This document shows, in pieces, positions 15,601-24,600 of a stretch of 39,640 bases of DNA. The notes under the pieces are model-generated. The model saw nothing but the letters and a program-made list of their open reading frames with translations. It made no database searches and was not told the DNA's origin. Origin of the DNA: Planctomycetota bacterium (lineage in GTDB: Bacteria > Planctomycetota > J058). The first letter of the stretch is position 1. Every line of letters starts with the position of its first letter. The DNA is taken from positions 1 through 39,640 of the forward strand of contig RFHU01000132.1 of assembly GCA_003695705.1 (NCBI GenBank), read 5' to 3'. The translations under genes were made by a program, and so were the position numbers.

Positions 15601-17046
15601 CTGGAACTCCGCGCTCAAGCTGCCGCCGAGCTGGGGAACCCAGATGGAGATGGCCGGCGCGTCGTAGTGGTCGACTTCTTCGACCTCGCTGCGATGGATC
15701 CCGACGAGCTCCCCGCGGTGGTCCCGCAGGAGGAGCACCTCGTGGGAGTCGGTTGGCTGGAGCTCTCCAATGAGGACGCTGCCGTCCTTCTTCACGATGC
15801 GGTCGCGCTCGTAGGGGCCCTTGAACAGCTGGACCCGAGCCTGGGGAAGGACGCCGCGCGGGGAGAAGCGTTGGTAGACCTCGCGGATTTCCGCGGGAAA
15901 GGCCTGCGCGAGGGACTCGCTGAGCGGAAGCTCGCGAACCTCGGCCGCCACGTAGATGGTGACGGGTTCCCCTTCGCGCCCCGGGAACACCGCTCCTCGG
16001 CCGAGGATGCGTCCCCGCTCGTAAGGAGCGTCCGCGTCTTCGAGGCGGGCGCGGATACCCTCCCAGGTGACCGCGAGCAGCTCCGGGTCGCCTTCTCGGG
16101 GGACCACCGCCGAGACCTCGAAGCGACCTCCATTGATCTCCGTGATGGGCACGGGGAAGCCTTCGAGGACGATGGCGGCATCGCGGGGGGTCAGGGTCAC
16201 GTCGACGTGCGCTCCGGATTCTTCGAGGCGAGCGCGCGCCTTCGCTTCGATTCGTCCGTCGCGGGGGCCGAGGACCTTCCACACCTTTTCCTGGAAGAGC
16301 GGAGGGAGGAGGGTGCGAATGCCTTCGCCGATCCATACGGTGCCGTGGGCGCCGACGTCGACGGCGCCGCCCTGCTCCTGGCGCAACGCGAAGTCGAGGT
16401 GCGGGGCGACGGAGAGCACGCGCCGGTCGGGGATGGCGGGGCTGGGCTTGGCGCCTGCGGCGAGGGGATGCTCGGGCGGGACCAGGGCCGACACGGTCAA
16501 CGCGCCCTGTCCCTGGAAGCTCGCGTCGGGGGCGATGTCCAAATCCAGCGAGAGGTCGTCGACGAGCAGGTCGCCTTCTCCCGGTGCGACGTCGGGCAGG
16601 CGGTTGAGGAAGCGGAGTCGTCCTTTGCGCAGGCGAACGTGGACGTCGATCAGGGGCTCGGCGGCCTCGCCTCCGCCTCCCAGGTCGAGGTTGATTCCGC
16701 GCTCGTCGAGGCGGAGGAGCACCGTCGGCTCGATGGCGACCAAGCTCAAGTCGTGCAAGAGGGGAAAGCCGTCACCTTCGACTTCGAGGCGCGGGATCTC
16801 GACCAGTCGACGCTCGGGGTGGTCCTCTTCGTGCAGGACGACGTCGTAGAGGATCAGCTTCCCGCTGAGGAATTCGACCTCGCTGCGCCCGACCTGCGGG
16901 GAGTAGTTGGGGAGCAGGATGGTCAGCACCCGCTGCAGCTGCGCTTCCTGCTCTTCGGGGTTGCGGAGCAGGAGCTGGTAGTCGACCCACAGGTTGGTGA
17001 GGGCGACTCCGACGATGATCAGCAGGCTGAGGCGGTGCCGGGGCAC
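12631..17046 (-). CDS. Giant AsmA-like (repeating beta-groove) envelope protein
   Basis: A 1471-residue protein with one N-terminal membrane helix (LSLLIIVGVALTNLWV, about 7-22) and a very long beta-rich remainder expected in the periplasm. Alternating strand motifs such as RLEVEGDGF and LRKGRLRFLNRL run throughout. The C-terminal block (about 1350-1430, with NLLDVPALRIVKTL, DIEPDRIAIDRLRLSG and GGYVKFNGRLDLRLVPFD) is AsmA C-terminal-like. AsmA, TamB and YhdP relatives are thought to bridge the periplasm and move phospholipids. Residues 416-458 read like a small Sm-like barrel motif, and about 1220-1300 is a predicted coiled coil. The GTG at 17046 is the furthest upstream start and has no clear ribosome site. 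The gene may be read through from the upstream lipoprotein operon. Confidence 0.75.
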   Translation of the reverse strand: MPRHRLSLLIIVGVALTNLWVDYQLLLRNPEEQEAQLQRVLTILLPNYSPQVGRSEVEFLSGKLILYDVVLHEEDHPERRLVEIPRLEVEGDGFPLLHDLSLVAIEPTVLLRLDERGINLDLGGGGEAAEPLIDVHVRLRKGRLRFLNRLPDVAPGEGDLLVDDLSLDLDIAPDASFQGQGALTVSALVPPEHPLAAGAKPSPAIPDRRVLSVAPHLDFALRQEQGGAVDVGAHGTVWIGEGIRTLLPPLFQEKVWKVLGPRDGRIEAKARARLEESGAHVDVTLTPRDAAIVLEGFPVPITEINGGRFEVSAVVPREGDPELLAVTWEGIRARLEDADAPYERGRILGRGAVFPGREGEPVTIYVAAEVRELPLSESLAQAFPAEIREVYQRFSPRGVLPQARVQLFKGPYERDRIVKKDGSVLIGELQPTDSHEVLLLRDHRGELVGIHRSEVEEVDHYDAPAISIWVPQLGGSLSAEFQDVPIRVHDLQGHFTLREGPAVEALAEGRLEGGGTLHAVATVYRGELIHVDARAEGVPVGDGQRLVAALPPAARARVAPFGLHGGDLDVRVRVEKPAPDRPAQPSIDLTLRGVSMKHPEFPKLLTLDGRLDLVPRLDASEELERIEATLDLEVAGEGLQRSSARGTLVIPAEQPDDGIRFTSDIDLEVPSLDTRQVAVGPLSFLADIGSRGIARSVSAWVGGPTAVRARGRGRGLSVKLSAFPYRVSIDEFDVRLAGTELDLRRVAGRAPTRGRFEARGRVGLDFERPDAAADLDLRVGAEHLLVDADLMAALPAEVRGPLVRLRPHGPVSTPPGKSLRLLLRPGQPPVLQGSLLLEGVDGYVDQIHPDLAALSAEAVQGLQGTVRVEPRQIRIESLRGTFLGSPIEVEGSLDLPGPQAPQGTLGYEVRAQLEHLPVDARIREMAGPRAAEFFRGFPVEGPLELELHAFRAAGPGEEAHLSFLAHPLGMRVVPRALVPVPVVGVRGEVRLEDGEPVFLDVHGLLAPDLEELPSAPARLRVRRDASGERRFPDRGSAGRVFYVSIEDFQRPEDPRRRAAFERELPPEWLSTLSALNPTGRLDLEAWIYQPHAPRAPIRWVAEIELKEFGFTAGLRFEKIRGIVQADGRVAEFERASANGRLRLETLKWQGQTFRDLDGSFDLTDGVLHLGRAGAPFVGRLYSDGSPGSGVFKGVIEYAARERRYRGVLSLAKGSLAALMRDLDEWRAARRGRDLPTVRNELLEARTTGDDALVRRLEKELDRLLAKRKQLLTRIDRARAAADPERVARLQEELRALDGQSAGQRIPYQGELHAAVRFAGGGTDLKGRPIPLHGRGSVLLERANLLDVPALRIVKTLVTAARGQVTSSRALENMELEFDIEPDRIAIDRLRLSGKYLAVLARGGYVKFNGRLDLRLVPFDTEGIGYDILQWIPGTGYHFTGTLDDYRWRTLPSFLSPDWIRRALLPGGAEDD

Positions 17047-17278
17047 GGCGAGTCGGGCCGGTTCGAGGGGAGGGAGCCGGGGCGTGCGCTCCGGCGGGGT
17101 GGACGAGCTCCGTCGGGGCCCGAGCGAGTCGCCGCTGGGAAGCGAGGCCGCGGAGTGGTGGGCGGACCCGAAGGAGTCCAGGGAGGGGGCTTCACGAGGG
17201 AGCGCTCAACGCCAAGGGGGAGCGATGGTCCCGGCGGTCGGCGGGAGGGTGTCCGCGAGCGCCGGCCGGGGCTCGGTC
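17047..17278. other. Gap between lipoprotein and AsmA-like gene (minus strand)
   Basis: This is 232 nt between the stop of the lipoprotein gene and the start of the AsmA-like gene, both on the minus strand. I find no TAnnnT-type -10 element on the minus strand and no ORF with support. Co-transcription of the two genes is therefore plausible but unproven. Confidence 0.35.
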
Positions 17279-18439
17279 CTATTCGTCGCCCAGCCCAGGG
17301 AGTTCCTGATCCCCTTCTTCGAGGTCTTCGTCCTCCACGGGGGGCTGGTCGCCCAAGTCGTCGATGGGGGGCTCGTCTCCGAACTCTTCTTCGGGGGGGA
17401 GGTCTCCGCTGCCGGGCTCTTCCGCCTCCGGCCCTTCGAGGGCCGGAGGGGCCTCGGGGCCGGTTTCGTCTACGAAGTCCTCCTCGAGCTCGGGGAACTC
17501 CTCGAGCACCCCTTCCTCGGGGAGGCCGACCTCGGGAAGGTCCGCTTCGGGGTAGTCCGGCTCGACTTCTCCTTCGCCGGCGGCCGCCGCCTCGGCTTCT
17601 TCGCGGGCCCGCTCGGCCTCGCGCCGCCGGCGCTCCATTTCCTCCTTGACTTCGGGGGGAATTTCGGCGCGTCGCACGCGCGCGCGCTCGCGTTCGGCCT
17701 TGGCCCGCTCCTCGAGCCACTTCTCCGCTCCCTTGGGGAAGTGCCAGTAGCTGTACCAGTCGCCCTCGGTCTCGTAGAGGCGGTCGGCGGAGAGGGACTG
17801 CTCCACCGCGAGCTTCCGACGCAACTCGGCGAGGTCGGAGGTTTCCTCGAGGATGCGGGCGACCTCGGCAGGGGGAGGGCCTACCTTGGCCGCACGGAGC
17901 ACGTAGGCGGACGCCTTCTCGTGGCTCAGTCCCAGGTCCAGCATTTGGAAGTAGACGGGCTGCCAGCCAAGCGGATTGGCGAAGTAGGGGGAGTGTTCGA
18001 GCCGGTGGGCGAGTTCTCGCCAGAGCTTGGTGCGCTCGTCGACGTAGATCCGTTCGTGGGGGTAGCCGTGGGTCGGCAGGGGGGAGAGCCCCCGATCGGC
18101 GAGGCGCAGTTCCTCGCGGCTCCGCCGGGCGACGTCGTCGAGGGCCAGGGCAAGCTCCTCGGGGCTCTGGGCCTTGCGGAGGAGCTGGATGAAGTTGGGG
18201 AGCTGGGGACCGTAGCGGGCGGCCTTGCGGATGCGGCGAGCCGCCTCGCGGGGGTGGAAGCCCAGCTCGATCATGTCGTTGTAGACCGGGCGCCATCCGA
18301 TGGCGTTCTGCCACAGGTGGGGCCCTTCGAGCTGGAGCTCGAGCCGGCGCCAGATCGCTTCCTTGCTCTCGGGCGCCGAGCAGCCGACCCCCAGGCACAG
18401 AACCGCCGCGGTCCCTGCCAGCAACCAGGCACGCTTCAC
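17279..18439 (-). CDS. Putative lipoprotein with a duplicated domain and acidic tail
   Basis: A 386-residue protein. The N terminus is a lipoprotein-type signal (basic MKR, hydrophobic to residue 19, Cys20 in LGVGC; note Gly at -3). Two copies of an unnamed domain of about 65 residues follow. The first (about 39-103) has GWRPVYNDMIELGFHPREA and the second (about 150-213) has GWQPVYFQMLDLGLSHEKA. Both continue with a helix and a K/RxGP motif. A charged helix (about 240-290) leads to a long Glu/Pro/Asp-rich tail. The GTG at 18439 follows AAGGAGGG. It lies 37 nt after the second RND pump gene, so it probably belongs to the efflux operon. Function unknown. Confidence 0.7.
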   Translation of the reverse strand: MKRAWLLAGTAAVLCLGVGCSAPESKEAIWRRLELQLEGPHLWQNAIGWRPVYNDMIELGFHPREAARRIRKAARYGPQLPNFIQLLRKAQSPEELALALDDVARRSREELRLADRGLSPLPTHGYPHERIYVDERTKLWRELAHRLEHSPYFANPLGWQPVYFQMLDLGLSHEKASAYVLRAAKVGPPPAEVARILEETSDLAELRRKLAVEQSLSADRLYETEGDWYSYWHFPKGAEKWLEERAKAERERARVRRAEIPPEVKEEMERRRREAERAREEAEAAAAGEGEVEPDYPEADLPEVGLPEEGVLEEFPELEEDFVDETGPEAPPALEGPEAEEPGSGDLPPEEEFGDEPPIDDLGDQPPVEDEDLEEGDQELPGLGDE

Positions 18440-18476
18440 CCAGTCCCTCCTTGCCGGAGCGTAGCTTAGCACTTCC

Positions 18477-21400
18477 TCACCCCTGCGGCGACCGCTCCTC
18501 GGGCTCGGTCGGCGACCGCCGTCGTCGGCTCAGGAACAGAGCGTAGGCCGAGGGAACGACGAACAGGGTGAGGAGGGTGGACACGCTGAGTCCCCCGACG
18601 AGGGTCACGGCGAGGGGGGCGCGGAGTTCCGCCCCTTCGCCGCCCGCCACCGCCAGGGGGAGGAGGCCGAGCACCGTGGTCGCGGTGGTCATGACGATGG
18701 GCCGCAGCCGCTCGAAGGCGGCGCTGCGGGCGGCCTCGGCGGGCGCACGCCCTTCGCGGCGCGTGAGCTGGTTTGCGCGATCCACGAGCAGGATGGCGTT
18801 GTTGACGACGATGCCGGCGAGGACCACGGCCCCGATGATGGCGATGACGCTCAACGGGGTGCCCGTGAGCAAGAGGGCGAGGAGCGCCCCGGCTCCGGCG
18901 AAGGGGACCGCGCCCATGATGAGCAGGGGGAGGAGGAAGCTCTCGAACTGGGCGGCCAGCAGCAGGTAGACGAGGACGAGGGCGAGGAGCGCTGCGCCCG
19001 CCAGACTGCCGAAGGCCTCGCTCATGGCGGTGGCGCTCCCGCCGAGGCGGACGACCAGGCCCGGGGGCGTGGGGAGGGTGCGGAGTCGCTCGCGGACGTC
19101 GCGGGCCGCGCTCCCGAGGTCGCGGCCCGAGACTTCGGCGCTGATGACGGCCACGCGTCGCTGGGCGTCGCGGCGGATCTCGGCGGGGCCTTCGGCGAGT
19201 TCGACGTGGCCGACGCTGGCGAGGGTCACCGGCGCGCGGCCCGCCGGGGAGACCACGATCCGTTCGATGGCCTCCTCGCTCGCGCGACCCTCGGTGGCCA
19301 GGCGAACGCGGATGGGCACGTCGCGGTCGCTGCGCACCAGCTCGGTGCTTACGCGGCCGCGCACGGCGGCCTCGAGCGCGGCCGAGACGGAGGCCGCGTC
19401 CAGGTCGTAGAGCGCCAGCTTGGTGCGGTCCAGGCTCACGAGGAGCTCGGGGCGCCCGCCGCGCGCCGAGGAGCGCAGGTCCCGCAGGCCGGAAACGCCC
19501 TCGAGGGCGCGGACGACCTCGGCCGAGAAGCGGCGAAGGGCGTCGAGATCCTTGCCGTCGACGACGACCTCCAGGGGGGTGCGCACGCTGACCAAGCCGG
19601 GGCGCGCGAAGACGGGCGGCAACAGGCCGGGGGTGGCGGACATCCACTCGCGGACGGCGCGCTCGACCCGCTCTTCGCCGGCCAGGCCCGCCCCGGGGGC
19701 GAGTCGGAGGAGCAGTTGGCCGACGCTTTCGCGGACGAGGTCTTGTTCGCCGGGGCGGGAGATGGCCCCCGCGGTGGAGAAGGCCGCCTCGACTTCGGGG
19801 AGTTCGGCTGCGCGCCGCGCGAGGTCGGCCAGGACGCGGTCCGTTTCCCGCAAGGCCGCTCCTTGCGGCAGCGAAACCTCCACCGAGAGCAGCCCCGGAT
19901 GCATTTCGGGGAGGAAATCGGCGCCAAGTCGCGGGGCGAGGGCATAGCAGGCTCCGGCCAGGCCCACGGCGACGGCGAGGACGGCGCCGGGGTGGGCGAG
20001 GGCCGGCGCGAGGAGGCGCGGGAAGGCGAAGGTCACCCCGCGCCAGGCCGCGTCGAAGGGCACGCGCAGGGGCCAGAGGAGGCCGAGGGTCGCCCGGCCC
20101 AGGGCGTCGGTGAGGCGGCGCAGGCTCCGGGTCGCGGAGAGCATGGGGATGACCGAGAGGGAGGCCACCAGCGAGGCGAGCAGGGCAATGGCCAGGGTCA
20201 ACGCCTGGTCGCCGAAGAGGCGGCTGGCGACGCCTTCCAAGAAGACCACCGGGAGGAAGACCGAGAGGGTGGTGAGGGTCGAAGCCGTGACCGCACGCGA
20301 AACGAGTGCGCTTCCCGCGATGGCCGTCTCGGCCGGATCCGCGGCGGGGCCGGCACGGTCGCGCTGGGCGGCGATGGCCTCGAGCACGACGATGGCGTTG
20401 TCGACCAGCATGCCGATGGCCAGCGCGATGCCGCCGAGCGACATGACGTTCAGGCTGATTCCGGCGAGGCGCATGAGGAGGAAGGTGGCGACCACCGAGA
20501 GCGGGATGGCGAAGGCCACGACGAGCGTCGCGCGCAGGTCGCGCAGGAAGAGGAGCAGGACGAGGATCGCCAGCGCGCCGCCCAACCAGGCGGCGGAGCC
20601 GAGGTCTTCCAGGGAGGAGCGAATGAAGGTGGACTGGTCGGCGGTGACCACCCACCTGGCGCCTTCGAGCAGTCCGCCGGCGCGGACCAATTCGCCGAGG
20701 CGCTGGCGAACCCGCGCGGCGACGGCGACGGTGTTGTGCCCCGAGGCTTTGTAGATGGCCACTTCGACGGCCTCGCGCCCGTCGAGGCGGGTGACCAGGT
20801 CGCGTTCGGCGGTGGTTCGGCGGACCTCGGCGACCTGGCCGAGCGCAACCACCGCCTCTCCGTCCCGAGCGACCACCGTGTCGCGGAGGTCGTCGAGCTC
20901 GCGCAGTTCGCTGCGGGTGCGCACGCGGTACTCGAGACGCCCCTCGCGGAGCACTCCGCCGGCGAGGTTGACGTTCTCGGCCGCGAGTCGGTCGGCGACC
21001 TGTTCGAGGGTCACGCCTTCGAGCGCCGGCGCGCGCGGGTCGAGGAGGACCGCGACTTCTTCCTCGAAGCCGCCGCGGACGCGGGCCGCGGCGACTCCGT
21101 CGAGGCGCTCGAGGGCCGGCTTGAGCCGGTCTTCGGCCAGGCGGCGGAGGCGGATCAGGTCGGCTTCGGCCGCCCGGGGCAGGGTGAGGGCGAAGCGGAG
21201 CACGGGGTCGAGGGTGGGGTCGAAGCGGAGCACGCGCGCGGCCTCGGCGCCGTCGGGGAGCTGGACCTGCTGCAGCTTTTCGCGCACTTCGAGGGCGGCG
21301 AGGCCCATGTCGGTGCTCCAGCGGAAGAGGAGCGCCACGCGGGCCAGGCCGGCCTGGGAGGTGGAGCGCAGGCGCACGAGGCCCTGGCTGACCGCCACGG

Positions 21401-21659
21401 CGTCTTCCACGGGCCGGGTGATGAGGGATTCGACTTCCTGCGGCGAGGCGCCCGGGAAGGGGACTTCGATGGTGACGGCGGGGTAGGAGAGTTCGGGGAG
21501 CAGGTCGAGGGGCAGTTCGCGGAGGGAGAGGACCCCGAACAGGAAGGCGCAGGCCGACGCCATGAGGGTTGCCACGGGGCGGCGCACGCTCAGGCGGGCG
21601 AGGGCGCCGGCGCGGGGCGCGTCGGCGTGGGGCGTGGGGATCGGCGCGGCGGTGGTCAC
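18477..21659 (-). CDS. RND efflux transporter, second pump subunit
   Basis: A 1060-residue inner-membrane proton-driven pump of the AcrB/MdtBC superfamily. Typical features are the N-terminal helix after LSVRRPVATL, the porter motif FPGASPQEVESLITRPVEDA, the TM4 proton-relay segment GMLVDNAIVVLEA (DN where AcrB has DD), and the repeated second half ending in a helix cluster near GAVVLAGIVVNNAILLVDRA. Length matches the family. The GTG start at 21659 overlaps the stop of the first pump (GTGA), with AAGGAG about 11 nt upstream. Pairing with a second, different RND gene and one adaptor resembles MdtABC, where the pumps form a heterotrimer. Substrates cannot be read from sequence. Confidence 0.93.
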   Translation of the reverse strand: MTTAAPIPTPHADAPRAGALARLSVRRPVATLMASACAFLFGVLSLRELPLDLLPELSYPAVTIEVPFPGASPQEVESLITRPVEDAVAVSQGLVRLRSTSQAGLARVALLFRWSTDMGLAALEVREKLQQVQLPDGAEAARVLRFDPTLDPVLRFALTLPRAAEADLIRLRRLAEDRLKPALERLDGVAAARVRGGFEEEVAVLLDPRAPALEGVTLEQVADRLAAENVNLAGGVLREGRLEYRVRTRSELRELDDLRDTVVARDGEAVVALGQVAEVRRTTAERDLVTRLDGREAVEVAIYKASGHNTVAVAARVRQRLGELVRAGGLLEGARWVVTADQSTFIRSSLEDLGSAAWLGGALAILVLLLFLRDLRATLVVAFAIPLSVVATFLLMRLAGISLNVMSLGGIALAIGMLVDNAIVVLEAIAAQRDRAGPAADPAETAIAGSALVSRAVTASTLTTLSVFLPVVFLEGVASRLFGDQALTLAIALLASLVASLSVIPMLSATRSLRRLTDALGRATLGLLWPLRVPFDAAWRGVTFAFPRLLAPALAHPGAVLAVAVGLAGACYALAPRLGADFLPEMHPGLLSVEVSLPQGAALRETDRVLADLARRAAELPEVEAAFSTAGAISRPGEQDLVRESVGQLLLRLAPGAGLAGEERVERAVREWMSATPGLLPPVFARPGLVSVRTPLEVVVDGKDLDALRRFSAEVVRALEGVSGLRDLRSSARGGRPELLVSLDRTKLALYDLDAASVSAALEAAVRGRVSTELVRSDRDVPIRVRLATEGRASEEAIERIVVSPAGRAPVTLASVGHVELAEGPAEIRRDAQRRVAVISAEVSGRDLGSAARDVRERLRTLPTPPGLVVRLGGSATAMSEAFGSLAGAALLALVLVYLLLAAQFESFLLPLLIMGAVPFAGAGALLALLLTGTPLSVIAIIGAVVLAGIVVNNAILLVDRANQLTRREGRAPAEAARSAAFERLRPIVMTTATTVLGLLPLAVAGGEGAELRAPLAVTLVGGLSVSTLLTLFVVPSAYALFLSRRRRSPTEPEERSPQG

Positions 21660-24600
21660 TGCGCGAAGCGCTCCTTCCACAGGCGGCGCGCATCGAGGGC
21701 CAGGCTGGTCGTGGCGGGGAGGACGAGCAAGGTGAGGGCGGTGGAGACGGCCAGGCCGCTGGCGACGGCGAGGCCAATGGGGCCGTAGGTCTGCGCGCCG
21801 CTGTCGGCCGAGAAGGCCTCCGGGAACAGGTGCTGGGCGACGATGGGCAGGAGGCCGAGGACCGTGGTGGCCGCGGTCATCACGATGGGTCGCAGGCGGT
21901 CGCACCCCGCGCGGAGGAGGGCGCGGCGGGCTGCGAAGGCGCTCGCCGCGGCGCGCCCGTCGAGCAGGCGGCGGACGCGATCGAGGAGCACGATCCCGTG
22001 GTTGACCACGATCCCCATGAGGATGAGCAGCCCCACCCAGGCCGTGGTGTCGAGGTGCGTCCCGGTGGCCCAGAAGGCCCAAGCGACGCCCACCAGGGCG
22101 AAGGGGACGGTGACGGCGACGACGAGGGCTTCGAGGACCGACTCGAAGAGGGCGGCCAAGAGCATGAGCACCAGCGCCAGAGCGAGGAGGGCGGCACCGG
22201 AGCTCTTGGCCTCGTCGCGTCGCCAGCGGCGGGCGCTGCGGTCGAGCCGCCAGGAGATCCCCCGCGGGAGGCTCAGGCCGGTCAGGGCGCGCTCGACCCG
22301 GCGCGCGACGGTCCGCACCTCGGCGTCCTCGGACACGCTGGCGGTGACCGCGACCACGGCACGGCGGTCGCTGCGGCGGATCTCCCGGGGCGCCGGGCGG
22401 CGGCGGAGCGCGGCGAGGCTCGCCAGCGGGAGGGCGCCGGTCTGTGTGGGCACGGGGGTGCGCAGGAGCTGGTCGAGGCTCGAGCGGTCCTCCTCGGCCA
22501 GGCGCAGGATCACCTCGAGTTCCTGGGTGCCTGCGCGCAGGCGGGTGACCGCACGCTCGCTGAGCGAGGCGGCGACGGCTCGTCCGAGTTCGCGCGGGGC
22601 GACGTCGAAGCGGGCTGCCCAGCGGCGGCGTGGGAGGAGTTCGAGGCCGACGCTGCCCTCTTGGCCCAGCGCGGCGTCGTCGATCCCCGGCAGCGCGGCG
22701 AGCACGGCGCGCACCCGCTCGGCGGGACCGAGGAGTTCGCCTGCGTCGCGCCCGACGACCTCGACGCTCAGCGAGCGGCCGCCTCCGCCCATGCGCCGGC
22801 TGGCGCCCAGGTGGAAGACCACTCCGGGGATCTGGGGCAGGAGCTCGCGCACGCGCCGGCGCGCCACGGCCAGGGGGACGCGTTCGCCGGGCCCGTCGTC
22901 GCGGAGGACCAGTTCCAGCGAGTCGCCTCCGCCGCCGAAGTGCCGCCGACGTCGCCGAGGTTCTGCCTCGGCGCTGGTGCGGAAGGTGGTGGTCAGATGC
23001 TCGAGGTCGAGTTCGCGGCGATGTGTGGGGTCGAGGAAGATCCGCTCCAGGCGGGCGAACAGCTCCCGGCGTTGCGCGGGTCCGTAGGCGCGCGGGATGT
23101 CCACCCGAACGTCGATCTCGCGTGTGGATTCGCCGCCGCCCCAGGAGCGTTCGACGGTGCGGAAGAAGTAGACGATCTGCGCGCTGCAGAGGGGCAAGAC
23201 GAGGGCCAGGACCGGCCAGCGCCAGCGGAGGGTGAAGGCGAGCAGTGCGCGGAACCGGCTCCGCGAGCCGCTGCGTCGCTTCCGCGAGGGCGGGGGGGCG
23301 CGCAGGCGGCTGGCGAGGAGGGGCACCAGGGTCAGGGCCACCCACAGGGAGGAGAACACGCTCGCGCACACCACCAGGGCGAGGTCGCGCATCCAGCGGC
23401 CGCCCATCATGCCTCCCACCTGCCCCAGGAGGAGCGGGACGAAGACGATGAGCGAGGTGGCCACGCTGGCGGTGATGGCCTGGGAGACCTCGCTCGCGCC
23501 GCGAGCGGCAGCGCGGGCGGCGTCGAGGCCTTCCTCGCGCAGGCGCACGATGTTCTCCAGCACCACGATGCCGTTGTCCACCACCAGGCCGACGCCGAGG
23601 ATCAGCCCCATGAGGGAGACCACGTTGAGGGTCACGGGGACCCCCAGGGTGCGCAGGCCGTAGAGGAGCGCGAAGGTGAGCACCACCGAGCAGGGAATCG
23701 TCAGGGCGACGACCACGGTGGAGGCCAGCCGGCGCAGGAAGAGCAGCAGGACCACGCACAGCAGGCCGCCGCCGTAGAGTCCGCTGAGCACCAAATTCCC
23801 CAGCCGGGCCAGGATCCGCTCGGCGTCGTCGGAGAAGACCTCGACCAGGAAGCCCTCGGCGTTCGGCAGGGCCAGGATCCGCTCCAGCTCGGCGGCGACG
23901 GCGCGGCACACCTCGACCGAGTTCGCGCCGGATTCCTTGCTGACGCGCACGGTGATCGCGTCGCGCCCGTCGAGGCGCTCCACGACGGTGAGCGGGGTGA
24001 GTTCTTCGCGCACGAGGGCGACGTCGCCCAGGGTGGCGTCTCCGATGCCGAGGGGCAGGGCCGCGACCGCCTCGGCGCTGCCGAGCTCGCCGAGGACGCG
24101 CACCGAGAGCACGCGCCCGCCTGCTTGGAGGCGTCCTGCCGAGACGTTCCGGTTTCGTAGGCGCAGGAGGCGGGCGACGTCGGCGGGGGTCAGCCCGACC
24201 TGGGCCAACCGTTCGCGATCCACCTCGACGAGCACCCGCCGGCGCGCGAGGCCTTGCACCTCTACGTTCCCCACTCCGGGGGCGCGTCCCAGGCGCGCGA
24301 CGAGCACCTCGTCGACGAAGCGTTCCAGCGCGCGGTGGGAGGTCCCCGGGGCGGGCGCCACCCGGAAGCGGAACACGGGGCGATCGCTGCTGCGCCAGCG
24401 GCGGACCTCGATCTGCCCTACGTCCGCGGGGAGCGCGGCGCGGGCCCGGTCGATGCGCTCGCGGACCTCGAGGGCCGCGGCGTCGACGTCCGCGTTCGGT
24501 TCGAGCTCCAGGCGGACTTGCGCGCCCGAGGCGGTGGAGCTGCTGTCGATGGCGCGCAGCCCGGGGAGGGAGGCCAGTTCCTCTTCGAGCGGCCGCGCGA

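Noticed and set aside
15253-17649. 798-codon plus-strand frame opposite the AsmA-like gene
   Set aside because: The minus-strand frame has a membrane anchor and AsmA-type C-terminal motifs. This one is low-complexity and crosses a gene boundary.
19206-21788. 860-codon open frame on the plus strand opposite the second RND gene
   Set aside because: It is antisense to a clear RND transporter, has biased Gly/Ala/Glu content and shows no domain. Long antisense frames are expected at this GC content.
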